Positions 1 to 10,096 of a DNA stretch of 64,000 nt are shown in pieces. How positions within the stretch are numbered: position 1 is the stretch's first letter; every line of letters starts with the position of its first letter. Below the pieces are notes generated by a model. It worked only from the letters and a program-made list of their open reading frames with translations, did not search any database and had not been told where the DNA came from. The stretch comes from Metridium senile (taxonomy: Eukaryota > Cnidaria > Anthozoa > Actiniaria > Metridiidae), in NCBI GenBank assembly GCA_949775045.1, contig OX459103.1, positions 5,776,502 to 5,840,501 on the forward strand, written 5' to 3'. Both the position numbers and the translations under genes were made by a program.

Positions 1-85
1 TGGCAATTCCTATACGTAGACTAACTAAGCGTCACTCGATTTATACAATTGAAAAATCCTAGTCTTTCAGGGCAGGTTTATTGTT
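1..85 (+). other. 5' leader of the unit with acceptor-like site
   Basis: This stretch lies between the TATA box and the ATG. A branch-point-like CTAAC occurs at 21..25 and a pyrimidine-rich TCTTTCAG at 63..70, followed by GG, which resembles a 3' splice acceptor 16 nt before the ATG. A short upstream reading frame starts at the ATG overlapping the end of the TATA box and stops at TAG 60..62. In 15 units base 61 of the unit is T, which removes that stop. No matching donor is evident in the 75 nt between TATA and the acceptor. Confidence 0.45.
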
Positions 86-265
86 ATGCTAATCTTATTG
101 TTCTTATTCCCAGTGGGGAGTAGGGTCAACTCGCGCATTCAATGTGATATCGCATTGCAAGCGAGTTTCATCCAAGACAACCCACACGTTGTAGGGGGTG
201 CTTGTTTTAAGCTTCGGATGGCACGTAAGACTGATGCATGTATCACTTTGTGTACCACTTGTTGA
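86..265 (+). CDS. Small secreted cysteine-rich peptide, unit 1 (reference copy, Lys42)
   Basis: The ORF has 59 codons plus TGA. The ATG at 86 has G at -3. The same frame is stopped by TGA at 50..52 with no ATG between, so this is the only ATG start if the leader is unspliced. Residues 2-10 form a hydrophobic core, and a signal-peptidase site fits after Ser16 (Val at -3, Ser at -1). The mature part is about 43 residues, with Cys at 20, 40, 52, 56 and 59. Cys20 is followed by Asp, Cys40 is preceded by Gly-Gly-Ala, and the C-terminus is C-x3-C-x2-C ending on the last residue. This end spacing is typical of ShKT domains in cnidarian and nematode secreted proteins, where six cysteines make three disulfides; here one is missing. 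The family assignment is inference from spacing only. It could instead be an unrelated Cys-rich peptide or a non-coding satellite ORF. This copy has AAG (Lys) at codon 42, where most copies have ATG. Confidence 0.5.
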   Translation: MLILLFLFPVGSRVNSRIQCDIALQASFIQDNPHVVGGACFKLRMARKTDACITLCTTC

Positions 266-768
266 TTATTGCTCTTGCGTTTGAAATGCATGGATGCAAT
301 ATAAACACTAGGAAAGAGTACCTAGACAGGTTACAGAGGCGCAAAAAAAAAGAGAAAATAAATTAAATTAAAGAATTGGTACTGGTCCATGTGCTGTCGA
401 AAATTGGCATAATTACCCATAATGCTTTTCGTTATTAAATGGAGAAACGAGTTTTTGCGGAAGGAGTCTAGAAGAAACGGCTATTGTGCGTCTCGTAGAA
501 GGTGTTGGATCATAAAAAGTTAAGAAATCCAAAGAGCTGGGTCTGACGTGTTCTGAGAATGCCCAGTTTTGTTTTTTGAATGATATTTTTGCACTAAATT
601 TAGAGATGAAAAATAACGTTTACGGTGGTTGTTCTATGGCGCAAAAACGCACACTTTAACGTTCACCTTAACACAAAGGACAGTAAATTTCACATTTTTG
701 GATCTCAGCTGATGATCAATTAAGTGTCAAATGTTGCCGAACTTACCACATAACACAGTCAATTAAAT
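266..768 (+). other. Putative 3' untranslated region of unit 1
   Basis: This is about 500 nt with no long ORF. The longest ATG frames I saw are about 10 to 17 codons. It contains a TATAAA-like hexamer (300..305), a 9-nt A run (343..351), an early AATAAA (357..362) present in only some units, an AT-rich Sm-like stretch (694..701) and the 8-bp palindrome TCAGCTGA. No RNA gene was recognised. The equivalent stretch in every other unit has the same content. Confidence 0.5.
357..362 (+). terminator. Early AATAAA (proximal poly(A) signal candidate)
   Basis: AATAAA begins about 90 nt after the stop codon. It is present in units 1, 5, 18-26, 29-32, 36, 37 and 41-45 (22 units). All other units have a G that turns it into AATGAA. 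If used, it would give a much shorter 3' UTR in those copies. Confidence 0.3.
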
Positions 769-774
769 AATAAA
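769..774 (+). terminator. AATAAA poly(A) signal candidate
   Basis: A canonical AATAAA lies about 500 nt after the stop and is conserved in all units except 9, 10, 11, 12 and 14, where a 61-bp deletion changes it to AATAAG. An ATTAAA overlaps just upstream and survives the deletion. I saw no clear GT-rich downstream element, so use is inferred. Confidence 0.5.
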
Positions 775-834
775 GCCCTGACTCTCAAACCAAGAAAGCT
801 AAAATTTTCGAAGTCATCGGTGGAATTCCACCGA
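774..834 (+). other. 61-bp block absent from units 9-12 and 14
   Basis: This block runs from the last A of AATAAA to the end of the palindrome. Its exact absence accounts for the 1039-bp units against 1100 bp (unit 11 is 1026 because of a second deletion). It is present in all other units, including unit 13 in the middle of the deleted run. Confidence 0.9.
818..833. repeat. Perfect 16-bp palindrome (CGGTGGAATTCCACCG)
   Basis: This is a self-complementary 16-mer with a central EcoRI-type GAATTC, lying 44 nt after the start of the AATAAA. It is conserved in nearly all units that keep the 61-bp block; unit 45 has one arm change. As RNA it could fold only with a very small loop, so as DNA it may be a dimeric protein site. 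Function unknown. Confidence 0.85.
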
Positions 835-872
835 GTTTTAACAGGGCCGTCACCAAAGGGTTAAATATTTAT

Positions 873-885
873 TCATCAATCAATC

Positions 886-919
<34 letters not shown>
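873..919 (+). repeat. TCAA microsatellite
   Basis: This is a tract of TCAA repeats with a fixed ATTC interruption near its 5' end. Copy number varies between units and explains most 4-bp length classes (1090, 1094, 1100, 1104, 1108). Units 30, 31, 36, 37, 41-44 and 46 carry a TCTA interruption. Units 47-53 have extra repeats before the interruption. Confidence 0.95.
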
Positions 920-921
<2 letters not shown>

Positions 922-1000
922 AATATCTACAACATGGGATGTAAAAGTGAAATAATTTTAGTTTGTAAACGTTTCGAATGAGAAAGGCTGTTTTTATCAG

Positions 1001-1028
1001 AAAAAGAAAATAAAAAATAAAAAAAAGA
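1001..1028 (+). repeat. A-rich stretch before the promoter block
   Basis: A/G and A/T runs of variable length carry further AATAAA-like hexamers. A 4-nt ATTA insertion just downstream is present in units 1, 2, 5, 6, 25, 27, 32-34, 37-39 and 45 and absent elsewhere. No other feature was seen. Confidence 0.7.
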
Positions 1029-1039
1029 CAATTAAAACT

Positions 1040-1107
1040 CACGCGCTCTCCGTTCCCCACACCCAGCTCGTCCGAAGGGAGGAGAGAACCAGCCCCTAAG
1101 CTATAAA
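1040..1107 (+). promoter_or_regulatory. Core promoter of unit 2: CACCC-type motif plus TATA box
   Basis: A GC-richer block sits in otherwise AT-rich DNA. It contains CCCCACACCC (1055..1064), which resembles a KLF/Sp-family CACCC site, and a TATAAA at 1102..1107 with a GC-rich 5' flank. A start about 30 nt downstream of the TATA would fall near unit position 24-34 and leave a 5' UTR of about 55 nt. The block recurs before every unit and is among the most conserved parts of the repeat. The TATA is intact at 48 of the 58 visible junctions. Confidence 0.5.
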
Positions 1108-1192
1108 TGGCAATTCCTATACGTAGACTAACTAAGCGTCACTCGATTTATACAATTGAAAAATCCTAGTCTTTCAGGGCAGGTTTATTGTT

Positions 1193-1372
1193 ATGCTAAT
1201 CTTATTGTTCTTATTCCCAGTGGGGAGTAGGGTCAACTCGCGCATTCAATGTGATATCGCATTGCAAGCGAGTTTCATCCAAGACAACCCACACGTTGTA
1301 GGGGGTGCTTGTTTTATGCTTCGGATGGCACGTAAGACTGATGCATGTATCACTTTGTGTACCACTTGTTGA
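1193..1372 (+). CDS. Cys-rich secreted peptide, unit 2 (Met42)
   Basis: This copy has the most common protein form: Val10, Arg17, Ala26, His34, Gly38, Met42. Its 3' region has the AATGAA form, so no early poly(A) signal. It shares its 1103-bp length with unit 6. Confidence 0.5.
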   Translation: MLILLFLFPVGSRVNSRIQCDIALQASFIQDNPHVVGGACFMLRMARKTDACITLCTTC

Positions 1373-2295
1373 TTATTGCTCTTGCGTTTGAAATGCATGG
1401 ATGCAATATAAACACTAGGAAAGAGTACCTAGACAGGTTACAGAGGCGCAAAAAAAAAGAGAAAATGAATTAAATTAAAGAATTGGGATCTGGTCCATGT
1501 GCTGTCGAAAATTGGCATAATTACCCATAATGCTTTTCGTTATTAAATGGAGAAACGAGTTTTTGCGGAAGGAGTCTAGAAGAAACGGCTATTGTGCGTC
1601 TCGTAGAAGGTTTTGGATCATAAAAAGTTAAGAAATCCAAAGAGCTGGGTCTGACGTGTTCTGAGAATGCCCAGTTTTGTTTTTTGAATGATATTTTTGC
1701 ACTAATTTAGAGATGAAAAATAACGTTTACGGTGGTTGTTCTATGGCGCAAAAACGCACACTTTAACGTTCACCTTAACACAAAGGACAGTAAATTTCAC
1801 ATTTTTGGATCTCAGCTGATGATCAATTAAGTGTCAAATGTTGCCGAACTTACCACATAACACAGTCAATTAAATAATAAAGCCCTGACTCTCAAACCAA
1901 GAAAGCTAAAATTTTCGAAGTCATCGGTGGAATTCCACCGAGTTTTAACAGGGCCGTCACCAAAGGGTTAAATATTTATTCATCAATCAATCATTCAATC
2001 AATCAATCAATCAATCAATCAAAAAATATCTACAACATGGGATGTAAAAGTGAAATAATTTTAGTTTGTAAACGTTTCGAATGAGAAAGGCTGTTTTTAT
2101 CAGAAAAAGAAAATAAAAAATAAAAAAAAGACAATTAAAACTCACGCACTCTCCGTTCCCCACACCCAGCTCGTCCGAAGGGAGGAGAGAACCAGCCCCT
2201 AAGCTATAAATGGCAATTCCTATACGTAGACTAACTAAGCGTCACTCGATTTATACAATTGAAAAATCCTAGTCTTTCAGGGCAGGTTTATTGTT

Positions 2296-2475
2296 ATGCT
2301 AATCTTATTGTTCTTATTCCCAGTGGGGAGTAGGGTCAACTCGCGCATTCAATGTGATATCGCATTGCAAGCGAGTTTCATCCAAGACAACCCACACGTT
2401 GTAGGGGGTGCTTGTTTTATGCTTCGGATGGCACGTAAGACTGATGCATGTATCACTTTGTGTACCACTTGTTGA
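2296..2475 (+). CDS. Cys-rich secreted peptide, unit 3 (Met42)
   Basis: It encodes the same protein as unit 2. The unit is 1090 bp because the TCAA tract is shorter and the ATTA insertion is missing. Confidence 0.5.
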   Translation: MLILLFLFPVGSRVNSRIQCDIALQASFIQDNPHVVGGACFMLRMARKTDACITLCTTC

Positions 2476-3385
2476 TTATTGCTCTTGCGTTTGAAATGCA
2501 TGGATGCAATATAAACACTAGGAAAGAGTACCTAGACAGGTTACAGAGGCGCAAAAAAAAAGAGAAAATGAATTAAATTAAAGAATTGGGATCTGGTCCA
2601 TGTGCTGTCGAAAATTGGCATAATTACCCATAATGCTTTTCGTTATTAAATGGAGAAACGAGTTTTTGCGGAAGGAGTCTAGAAGAAACGGCTATTGTGC
2701 GTCTCGTAGAAGGTTTTGGATCATAAAAAGTTAAGAAATCCAAAGAGCTGGGTCTGACGTGTTCTGAGAATGCCCAGTTTTGTTTTTTGAATGATATTTT
2801 TGCACTAATTTAGAGATGAAAAATAACGTTTACGGTGGTTGTTCTATGGCGCAAAAACGCACACTTTAACGTTCACCTTAACACAAAGGACAGTAAATTT
2901 CACATTTTTGGATCTCAGCTGATGATCAATTAAGTGTCAAATGTTGCCGAACTTACCACATAACACAGTCAATTAAATAATAAAGCCCTGACTCTCAAAC
3001 CAAGAAAGCTAAAATTTTCGAAGTCATCGGTGGAATTCCACCGAGTTTTAACAGGGCCGTCACCAAAGGGTTAAATATTTATTCATCAATCAATCATTCA
3101 ATCAATCAATCAATCAAAAAATATCTACAACATGGGATGTAAAAGTGAAATAATTTTAGTTTGTAAACGTTTCGAATGAGAAAGGCTGTTTTTATCAGAA
3201 AAATAAAATAAAAAATAAAAAAAGACAAAACTCACGCGCTCTCCGTTCCCCACACCCAGCTCGTCCGAAGGGAGGAGAGAACCAGCCCCTAAGCTATAAA
3301 TGGCAATTCCTATACGTAGACTAACTAAGCGTCACTCGATTTATACAATTGAAAAATCCTAGTCTTTCAGGGCAGGTTTATTGTT

Positions 3386-3565
3386 ATGCTAATCTTATTG
3401 TTCTTATTCCCAGTGGGGAGTAGGGTCAACTCGCGCATTCAATGTGATATCGCATTGCAAGCGAGTTTCATCCAAGACAACCCACACGTTGTAGGGGGTG
3501 CTTGTTTTAAGCTTCGGATGGCACGTAAGACTGATGCATGTATCACTTTGTGTACCACTTGTTGA
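3386..3565 (+). CDS. Cys-rich secreted peptide, unit 4 (Lys42, hybrid)
   Basis: Codon 42 is AAG (Lys), but the downstream sequence has the AATGAA and GATCTGG markers typical of Met42 units. The unit therefore looks recombinant, with a breakpoint between codon 42 and the A run. Confidence 0.5.
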   Translation: MLILLFLFPVGSRVNSRIQCDIALQASFIQDNPHVVGGACFKLRMARKTDACITLCTTC

Positions 3566-4475
3566 TTATTGCTCTTGCGTTTGAAATGCATGGATGCAAT
3601 ATAAACACTAGGAAAGAGTACCTAGACAGGTTACAGAGGCGCAAAAAAAAAGAGAAAATGAATTAAATTAAAGAATTGGGATCTGGTCCATGTGCTGTCG
3701 AAAATTGGCATAATTACCCATAATGCTTTTCGTTATTAAATGGAGAAACGAGTTTTTGCGGAAGGAGTCTAGAAGAAACGGCTATTGTGCGTCTCGTAGA
3801 AGGTTTTGGATCATAAAAAGTTAAGAAATCCAAAGAGCTGGGTCTGACGTGTTCTGAGAATGCCCAGTTTTGTTTTTTGAATGATATTTTTGCACTAATT
3901 TAGAGATGAAAAATAACGTTTACGGTGGTTGTTCTATGGCGCAAAAACGCACACTTTAACGTTCACCTTAACACAAAGGACAGTAAATTTCACATTTTTG
4001 GATCTCAGCTGATGATCAATTAAGTGTCAAATGTTGCCGAACTTACCACATAACACAGTCAATTAAATAATAAAGCCCTGACTCTCAAACCAAGAAAGCT
4101 AAAATTTTCGAAGTCATCGGTGGAATTCCACCGAGTTTTAACAGGGCCGTCACCAAAGGGTTAAATATTTATTCATCAATCAATCATTCAATCAATCAAT
4201 CAATCAAAAAATATCTACAACATGGGATGTAAAAGTGAAATAATTTTAGTTTGTAAACGTTTCGAATGAGAAAGGCTGTTTTTATCAGAAAAAGAAAATA
4301 AAAAATAAAAAAAGACAAAACTCACGCGCTCTCCGTTCCCCACACCCAGCTCGTCCGAAGGGAGGAGAGAACCAGCCCCTAAGCTATAAATGGCAATTCC
4401 TATACGTAGACTAACTAAGCGTCACTCGATTTATACAATTGAAAAATCCTTGTCTTTCAGGGCAGGTTTATTGTT

Positions 4476-4655
4476 ATGCTAATCTTATTGTTCTTATTCC
4501 CAGTGGGGAGTAGGGTCAACTCGCGCATTCAATGTGATATCGCATTGCAAGCGAGTTTCATCCAAGACAACCCACACGTTGTAGGGGGTGCTTGTTTTAA
4601 GCTTCGGATGGCACGTAAGACTGATGCATGTATCACTTTGTGTACCACTTGTTGA
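4476..4655 (+). CDS. Cys-rich secreted peptide, unit 5 (Lys42)
   Basis: Lys42 form. This is the first unit with T at leader position 61, which removes the upstream-frame stop. The 3' region carries the early AATAAA. Its 1107-bp length matches unit 1. Confidence 0.5.
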   Translation: MLILLFLFPVGSRVNSRIQCDIALQASFIQDNPHVVGGACFKLRMARKTDACITLCTTC

Positions 4656-5275
4656 TTATTGCTCTTGCGTTTGAAATGCATGGATGCAATATAAACACTA
4701 GGAAAGAGTACCTAGACAGGTTACAGAGGCGCAAAAAAAAAGAGAAAATAAATTAAATTAAAGAATTGGGACTGGTCCATGTGCTATCGAAAATTCGCAT
4801 AATTACCCATAATGCTTTTCGTTATTAAATGGAGAAATGAGTTTTTGCGGAAGGAGTCTAGAAGAAACGGCTATTGTGCGTCTCGTAGAAGGTGTTGGAT
4901 CATAAAAAGTTAAGAAATCCAAAGAGCTGGGTCTGACGTGTTCTGAGAATGCCCAGTTTTGTTTTTTGAATGATATTTTTGCACTAAATTTAGAGATGAA
5001 AAATAACGTTTACGGTGGTTGTTCTATGGCGCAAAAACGCACACTTTAACGTTCACCTTAACACAAAGGACAGTAAATTTCACATTTTTGGATCTCAGCT
5101 GATGATCAATTAAGTGTCAAATGTTGCCGAACTTACCACATAACACAGTCAATTAAATAATAAAGCCCTGACTCTCAAACCAAGAAAGCTAAAATTTTCG
5201 AAGTCATCGGTGGAATTCCACCGAGTTTTAACAGGGCCGTCACCAAAGGGTTAAATATTTATTCATCAATCAATC

Positions 5276-5311
<36 letters not shown>

Positions 5312-5582
5312 AATATCTACAACATGGGATGTAAAAGTGAAATAATTTTAGTTTGTAAACGTTTCGAATGAGAAAGGCTGTTTTTATCAGAAAAATAAAA
5401 TAAAAAATAAAAAAAAGACAATTAAAACTCACGCGCTCTCCGTTCCCCACACCCAGCTCGTCCGAAGGGAGGAGAGAACCAGCCCCTAAGCTATAAATGG
5501 CAATTCCTATACGTAGACTAACTAAGCGTCACTCGATTTATACAATTGAAAAATCCTAGTCTTTCAGGGCAGGTTTATTGTT

Positions 5583-5762
5583 ATGCTAATCTTATTGTTC
5601 TTATTCCCAGTGGGGAGTAGGGTCAACTCGCGCATTCAATGTGATATCGCATTGCAAGCGAGTTTCATCCAAGACAACCCACACGTTGTAGGGGGTGCTT
5701 GTTTTATGCTTCGGATGGCACGTAAGACTGATGCATGTATCACTTTGTGTACCACTTGTTGA
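5583..5762 (+). CDS. Cys-rich secreted peptide, unit 6 (Met42)
   Basis: Common protein form; the sequence is close to unit 2. A private change (TTTTCACA for TTTTAACA) lies after the palindrome. Confidence 0.5.
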   Translation: MLILLFLFPVGSRVNSRIQCDIALQASFIQDNPHVVGGACFMLRMARKTDACITLCTTC

Positions 5763-6685
5763 TTATTGCTCTTGCGTTTGAAATGCATGGATGCAATATA
5801 AACACTAGGAAAGAGTACCTAGACAGGTTACAGAGGCGCAAAAAAAAAGAGAAAATGAATTAAATTAAAGAATTGGGATCTGGTCCATGTGCTGTCGAAA
5901 ATTGGCATAATTACCCATAATGCTTTTCGTTATTAAATGGAGAAACGAGTTTTTGCGGAAGGAGTCTAGAAGAAACGGCTATTGTGCGTCTCGTAGAAGG
6001 TTTTGGATCATAAAAAGTTAAGAAATCCAAAGAGCTGGGTCTGACGTGTTCTGAGAATGCCCAGTTTTGTTTTTTGAATGATATTTTTGCACTAATTTAG
6101 AGATGAAAAATAACGTTTACGGTGGTTGTTCTATGGCGCAAAAACGCACACTTTAACGTTCACCTTAACACAAAGGACAGTAAATTTCACATTTTTGGAT
6201 CTCAGCTGATGATCAATTAAGTGTCAAATGTTGCCGAACTTACCACATAACACAGTCAATTAAATAATAAAGCCCTGACTCTCAAACCAAGAAAGCTAAA
6301 ATTTTCGAAGTCATCGGTGGAATTCCACCGAGTTTTCACAGGGCCGTCACCAAAGGGTTAAATATTTATTCATCAATCAATCATTCAATCAATCAATCAA
6401 TCAATCAATCAAAAAATATCTACAACATGGGATGTAAAAGTGAAATAATTTTAGTTTGTAAACGTTTCGAATGAGAAAGGCTGTTTTTATCAGAAAAAGA
6501 AAATAAAAAATAAAAAAAAGACAATTAAAACTCACGCGCTCTCCGTTCCCCACACCCAGCTCGTCCGAAGGGAGGAGAGAACCAGCCCCTAAGCTATAAA
6601 TGGCAATTCCTATACGTAGACTAACTAAGCGTCACTCGATTTATACAATTGAAAAATCCTAGTCTTTCAGGGCAGGTTTATTGTT

Positions 6686-6865
6686 ATGCTAATCTTATTG
6701 TTCTTATTCCCAGTGGGGAGTAGGGTCAACTCGCGCATTCAATGTGATATCGCATTGCAAGCGAGTTTCATCCAAGACAACCCACACGTTGTAGGGGGTG
6801 CTTGTTTTATGCTTCGGATGGCACGTAAGACTGATGCATGTATCACTTTGTGTACCACTTGTTGA
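6686..6865 (+). CDS. Cys-rich secreted peptide, unit 7 (Met42)
   Basis: Common protein form. The 3' region has CCCATTATGC instead of CCCATAATGC, a marker seen again in units 27, 33 and 38. Confidence 0.5.
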   Translation: MLILLFLFPVGSRVNSRIQCDIALQASFIQDNPHVVGGACFMLRMARKTDACITLCTTC

Positions 6866-7784
6866 TTATTGCTCTTGCGTTTGAAATGCATGGATGCAAT
6901 ATAAACACTAGGAAAGAGTACCTAGACAGGTTACAGAGGCGCAAAAAAAAAGAGAAAATGAATTAAATTAAAGAATTGGGATCTGGTCCATGTGCTGTCG
7001 AAAATTGGCATAATTACCCATTATGCTTTTCGTTATTAAATGGAGAAACGAGTTTTTGCGGAAGGAGTCTAGAAGAAACGGCTATTGTGCGTCTCGTAGA
7101 AGGTTTTGGATCATAAAAAGTTAAGAAATCCAAAGAGCTGGGTCTGACGTGTTCTGAGAATGCCCAGTTTTGTTTTTTGAATGATATTTTTGCACTAATT
7201 TAGAGATGAAAAATAACGTTTACGGTGGTTGTTCTATGGCGCAAAAACGCACACTTTAACGTTCACCTTAACACAAAGGACAGTAAATTTCACATTTTTG
7301 GATCTCAGCTGATGATCAATTAAGTGTCAAATGTTGCCGAACTTACCACATAACACAGTCAATTAAATAATAAAGCCCTGACTCTCAAACCAAGAAAGCT
7401 AAAATTTTCGAAGTCATCGGTGGAATTCCACCGAGTTTTAACAGGGCCGTCACCAAAGGGTTAAATATTTATTCATCAATCAATCATTCAATCAATCAAT
7501 CAATCAATCAATCAAAAAATATCTACAACATGGGATGTAAAAGTGAAATAATTTTAGTTTGTAAACGTTTCGAATGAGAAAGGCTGTTTTTATCAGAAAA
7601 AGAAAATAAAAAATAAAAAAAAGACAAAACTCACGCGCTCTCCGTTCCCCACACCCAGCTCGTCCGAAGGGAGGAGAGAACCAGCCCCTAAGCTATAAAT
7701 GGCAATTCCTATACGTAGACTAACTAAGCGTCACTCGATTTATACAATTGAAAAATCCTAGTCTTTCAGGGCAGGTTTATTGTT

Positions 7785-7964
7785 ATGCTAATCTTATTGT
7801 TCTTATTCCCAGTGGGGAGTAGGGTCAACTCGCGCATTCAATGTGATATCGCATTGCAAGCGAGTTTCATCCAAGACAACCCACACGTTGTAGGGGGTGC
7901 TTGTTTTATGCTTCGGATGGCACGTAAGACTGATGCATGTATCACTTTGTGTACCACTTGTTGA
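7785..7964 (+). CDS. Cys-rich secreted peptide, unit 8 (Met42)
   Basis: Common protein form. The A-rich stretch before the next promoter is shortened. The unit has the GTGTTGG and CTAAATTT forms of the 3' region, unlike units 2-4 and 6-7. Confidence 0.5.
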   Translation: MLILLFLFPVGSRVNSRIQCDIALQASFIQDNPHVVGGACFMLRMARKTDACITLCTTC

Positions 7965-8877
7965 TTATTGCTCTTGCGTTTGAAATGCATGGATGCAATA
8001 TAAACACTAGGAAAGAGTACCTAGACAGGTTACAGAGGCGCAAAAAAAAAGAGAAAATGAATTAAATTAAAGAATTGGGATCTGGTCCATGTGCTGTCGA
8101 AAATTGGCATAATTACCCATAATGCTTTTCGTTATTAAATGGAGAAACGAGTTTTTGCGGAAGGAGTCTAGAAGAAACGGCTATTGTGCGTCTCGTAGAA
8201 GGTGTTGGATCATAAAAAGTTAAGAAATCCAAAGAGCTGGGTCTGACGTGTTCTGAGAATGCCCAGTTTTGTTTTTTGAATGATATTTTTGCACTAAATT
8301 TAGAGATGAAAAATAACGTTTACGGTGGTTGTTCTATGGCGCAAAAACGCACACTTTAACGTTCACCTTAACACAAAGGACAGTAAATTTCACATTTTTG
8401 GATCTCAGCTGATGATCAATTAAGTGTCAAATGTTGCCGAACTTACCACATAACACAGTCAATTAAATAATAAAGCCCTGACTCTCAAACCAAGAAAGCT
8501 AAAATTTTCGAAGTCATCGGTGGAATTCCACCGAGTTTTAACAGGGCCGTCACCAAAGGGTTAAATATTTATTCATCAATCAATCATTCAATCAATCAAT
8601 CAATCAATCAATCAAAAAATATCTACAACATGGGATGTAAAAGTGAAATAATTTTAGTTTGTAAACGTTTCGAATGAGAAAGGCTGTTTTTATCAGAAAA
8701 AGAAAATAAAAAAAAGACAAAACTCACGCGCTCTCCGTTCCCCACACCCAGCTCGTCCGAAGGGAGGAGAGAACCAGCCCCTAAGCTATAAATGGCAATT
8801 CCTATACGTAGACTAACTAAGCGTCACTCGATTTATACAATTGAAAAATCCTAGTCTTTCAGGGCAGGTTTATTGTT

Positions 8878-9057
8878 ATGCTAATCTTATTGTTCTTATT
8901 CCCAGTGGGGAGTAGGGTCAACTCGCGCATTCAATGTGATATCGCATTGCAAACGAGTTTCATCCAAGACAACCCACACGTTGTAGGGGGTGCTTGTTTT
9001 ATGCTTCGGATGGCACGTAAGACTGATGCATGTATCACTTTGTGTACCACTTGTTGA
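8878..9057 (+). CDS. Cys-rich secreted peptide, unit 9 (A26T)
   Basis: Thr26, Met42. The 61-bp block is missing from its 3' region (junction near 9566/9567), so the downstream signal reads AATAAG. TTAGATGG replaces TTAAATGG in the 3' region, as in unit 14. Confidence 0.5.
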   Translation: MLILLFLFPVGSRVNSRIQCDIALQTSFIQDNPHVVGGACFMLRMARKTDACITLCTTC

Positions 9058-9916
9058 TTATTGTTCTTGCGTTTGAAATGCATGGATGCAATATAAACAC
9101 TAGTAAAAAGTACCTAGACAGGTTACAGAGGCGCAAAAAAAAAGAGAAAATGAATTAAATTAAAGAATTGGGATCTGGTCCATGTGCTGTCGAAAATTGG
9201 CATAATTACCCATAATGCTTTTCGTTATTAGATGGAGAAACGAGTTTTTGCGGAAGGAGTCTAGAAGAAACGGCTATTGTGCGTCTCGTAGAAGGTGTTG
9301 GATCATAAAAAGTTAAGAAATCCAAAGAGCTGGGTCTGACGTGTTCTGAGAATGCCCAGTTTTGTTTTTTGAATGATATTTTTGCACTAAATTTAGAGAT
9401 GAAAAATAACGTTTACGGTGGTTGTTCTATGGCGCAAAAACGCACACTTTAACGTTCACCTTAACACAAAGGACAGTAAATTTCACATTTTTGGATCTCA
9501 GCTGATGATCAATTAAGTGTCAAATGTTGCCGAACTTACCACATAACACAGTCAATTAAATAATAAGTTTTAACAGGGCCGTCACCAAAGGGTTAAATAT
9601 TTATTCATCAATCAATCATTCAATCAATCAATCAATCAATCAATCAAAAAATATCTACAACATGGGATGTAAAAGTGAAATAATTTTAGTTTGTAAACGT
9701 TTCGAATGAGAAAGGCTGTTTTTATCAGAAAAAGAAAATAAAAAATAAAAAAAAGACAAAACTCACGCGCTCTCCGTTCCCCACACCCAGCTCGTCCGAA
9801 GGGAGGAGAGAACCAGCCCCTAAGCTATAAATGGCAATTCCTATACGTAGACTAACTAAGCGTCACTCGATTTATACAATTGAAAAATCCTAGTCTTTCA
9901 GGGCAGGTTTATTGTT

Positions 9917-10096
9917 ATGCTAATCTTATTGTTCTTATTCCCAGTGGGGAGTAGGGTCAACTCGCGCATTCAATGTGATATCGCATTGCAAACGAGTTTC
10001 ATCCAAGACAACCCACACGTTGTAGGGGGTGCTTGTTTTATGCTTCGGATGGCACGTAAGACTGATGCATGTATCACTTTGTGTACCACTTGTTGA
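9917..10096 (+). CDS. Cys-rich secreted peptide, unit 10 (A26T)
   Basis: Thr26, Met42, GGAAAGAG form. The 61-bp block is absent (junction near 10605/10606). Confidence 0.5.
   Translation: MLILLFLFPVGSRVNSRIQCDIALQTSFIQDNPHVVGGACFMLRMARKTDACITLCTTC

Noticed and set aside
606..659. Short plus-strand frame of 17 codons starting ATGAAAAATAAC
   Set aside because: It is too short, has no composition or context suggesting translation, and lies in the putative 3' UTR.
694..701. ATTTTTGG resembling an Sm-protein site, raising the idea of an snRNA or spliced-leader RNA gene
   Set aside because: No recognisable snRNA domains, flanking stems or donor site surround it, and the base before it is usually C rather than a purine.
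741..755. Minus-strand GTAAGT donor-like sequence and plus-strand ACTTACC resembling the U1 5' end
   Set aside because: No coding frame or matching acceptor is seen on the minus strand, and the similarity to U1 is only seven bases.
877..919. TCAA tract as a telomeric or centromeric repeat
   Set aside because: It is a short interrupted tetranucleotide inside each unit and does not match known telomere motifs.
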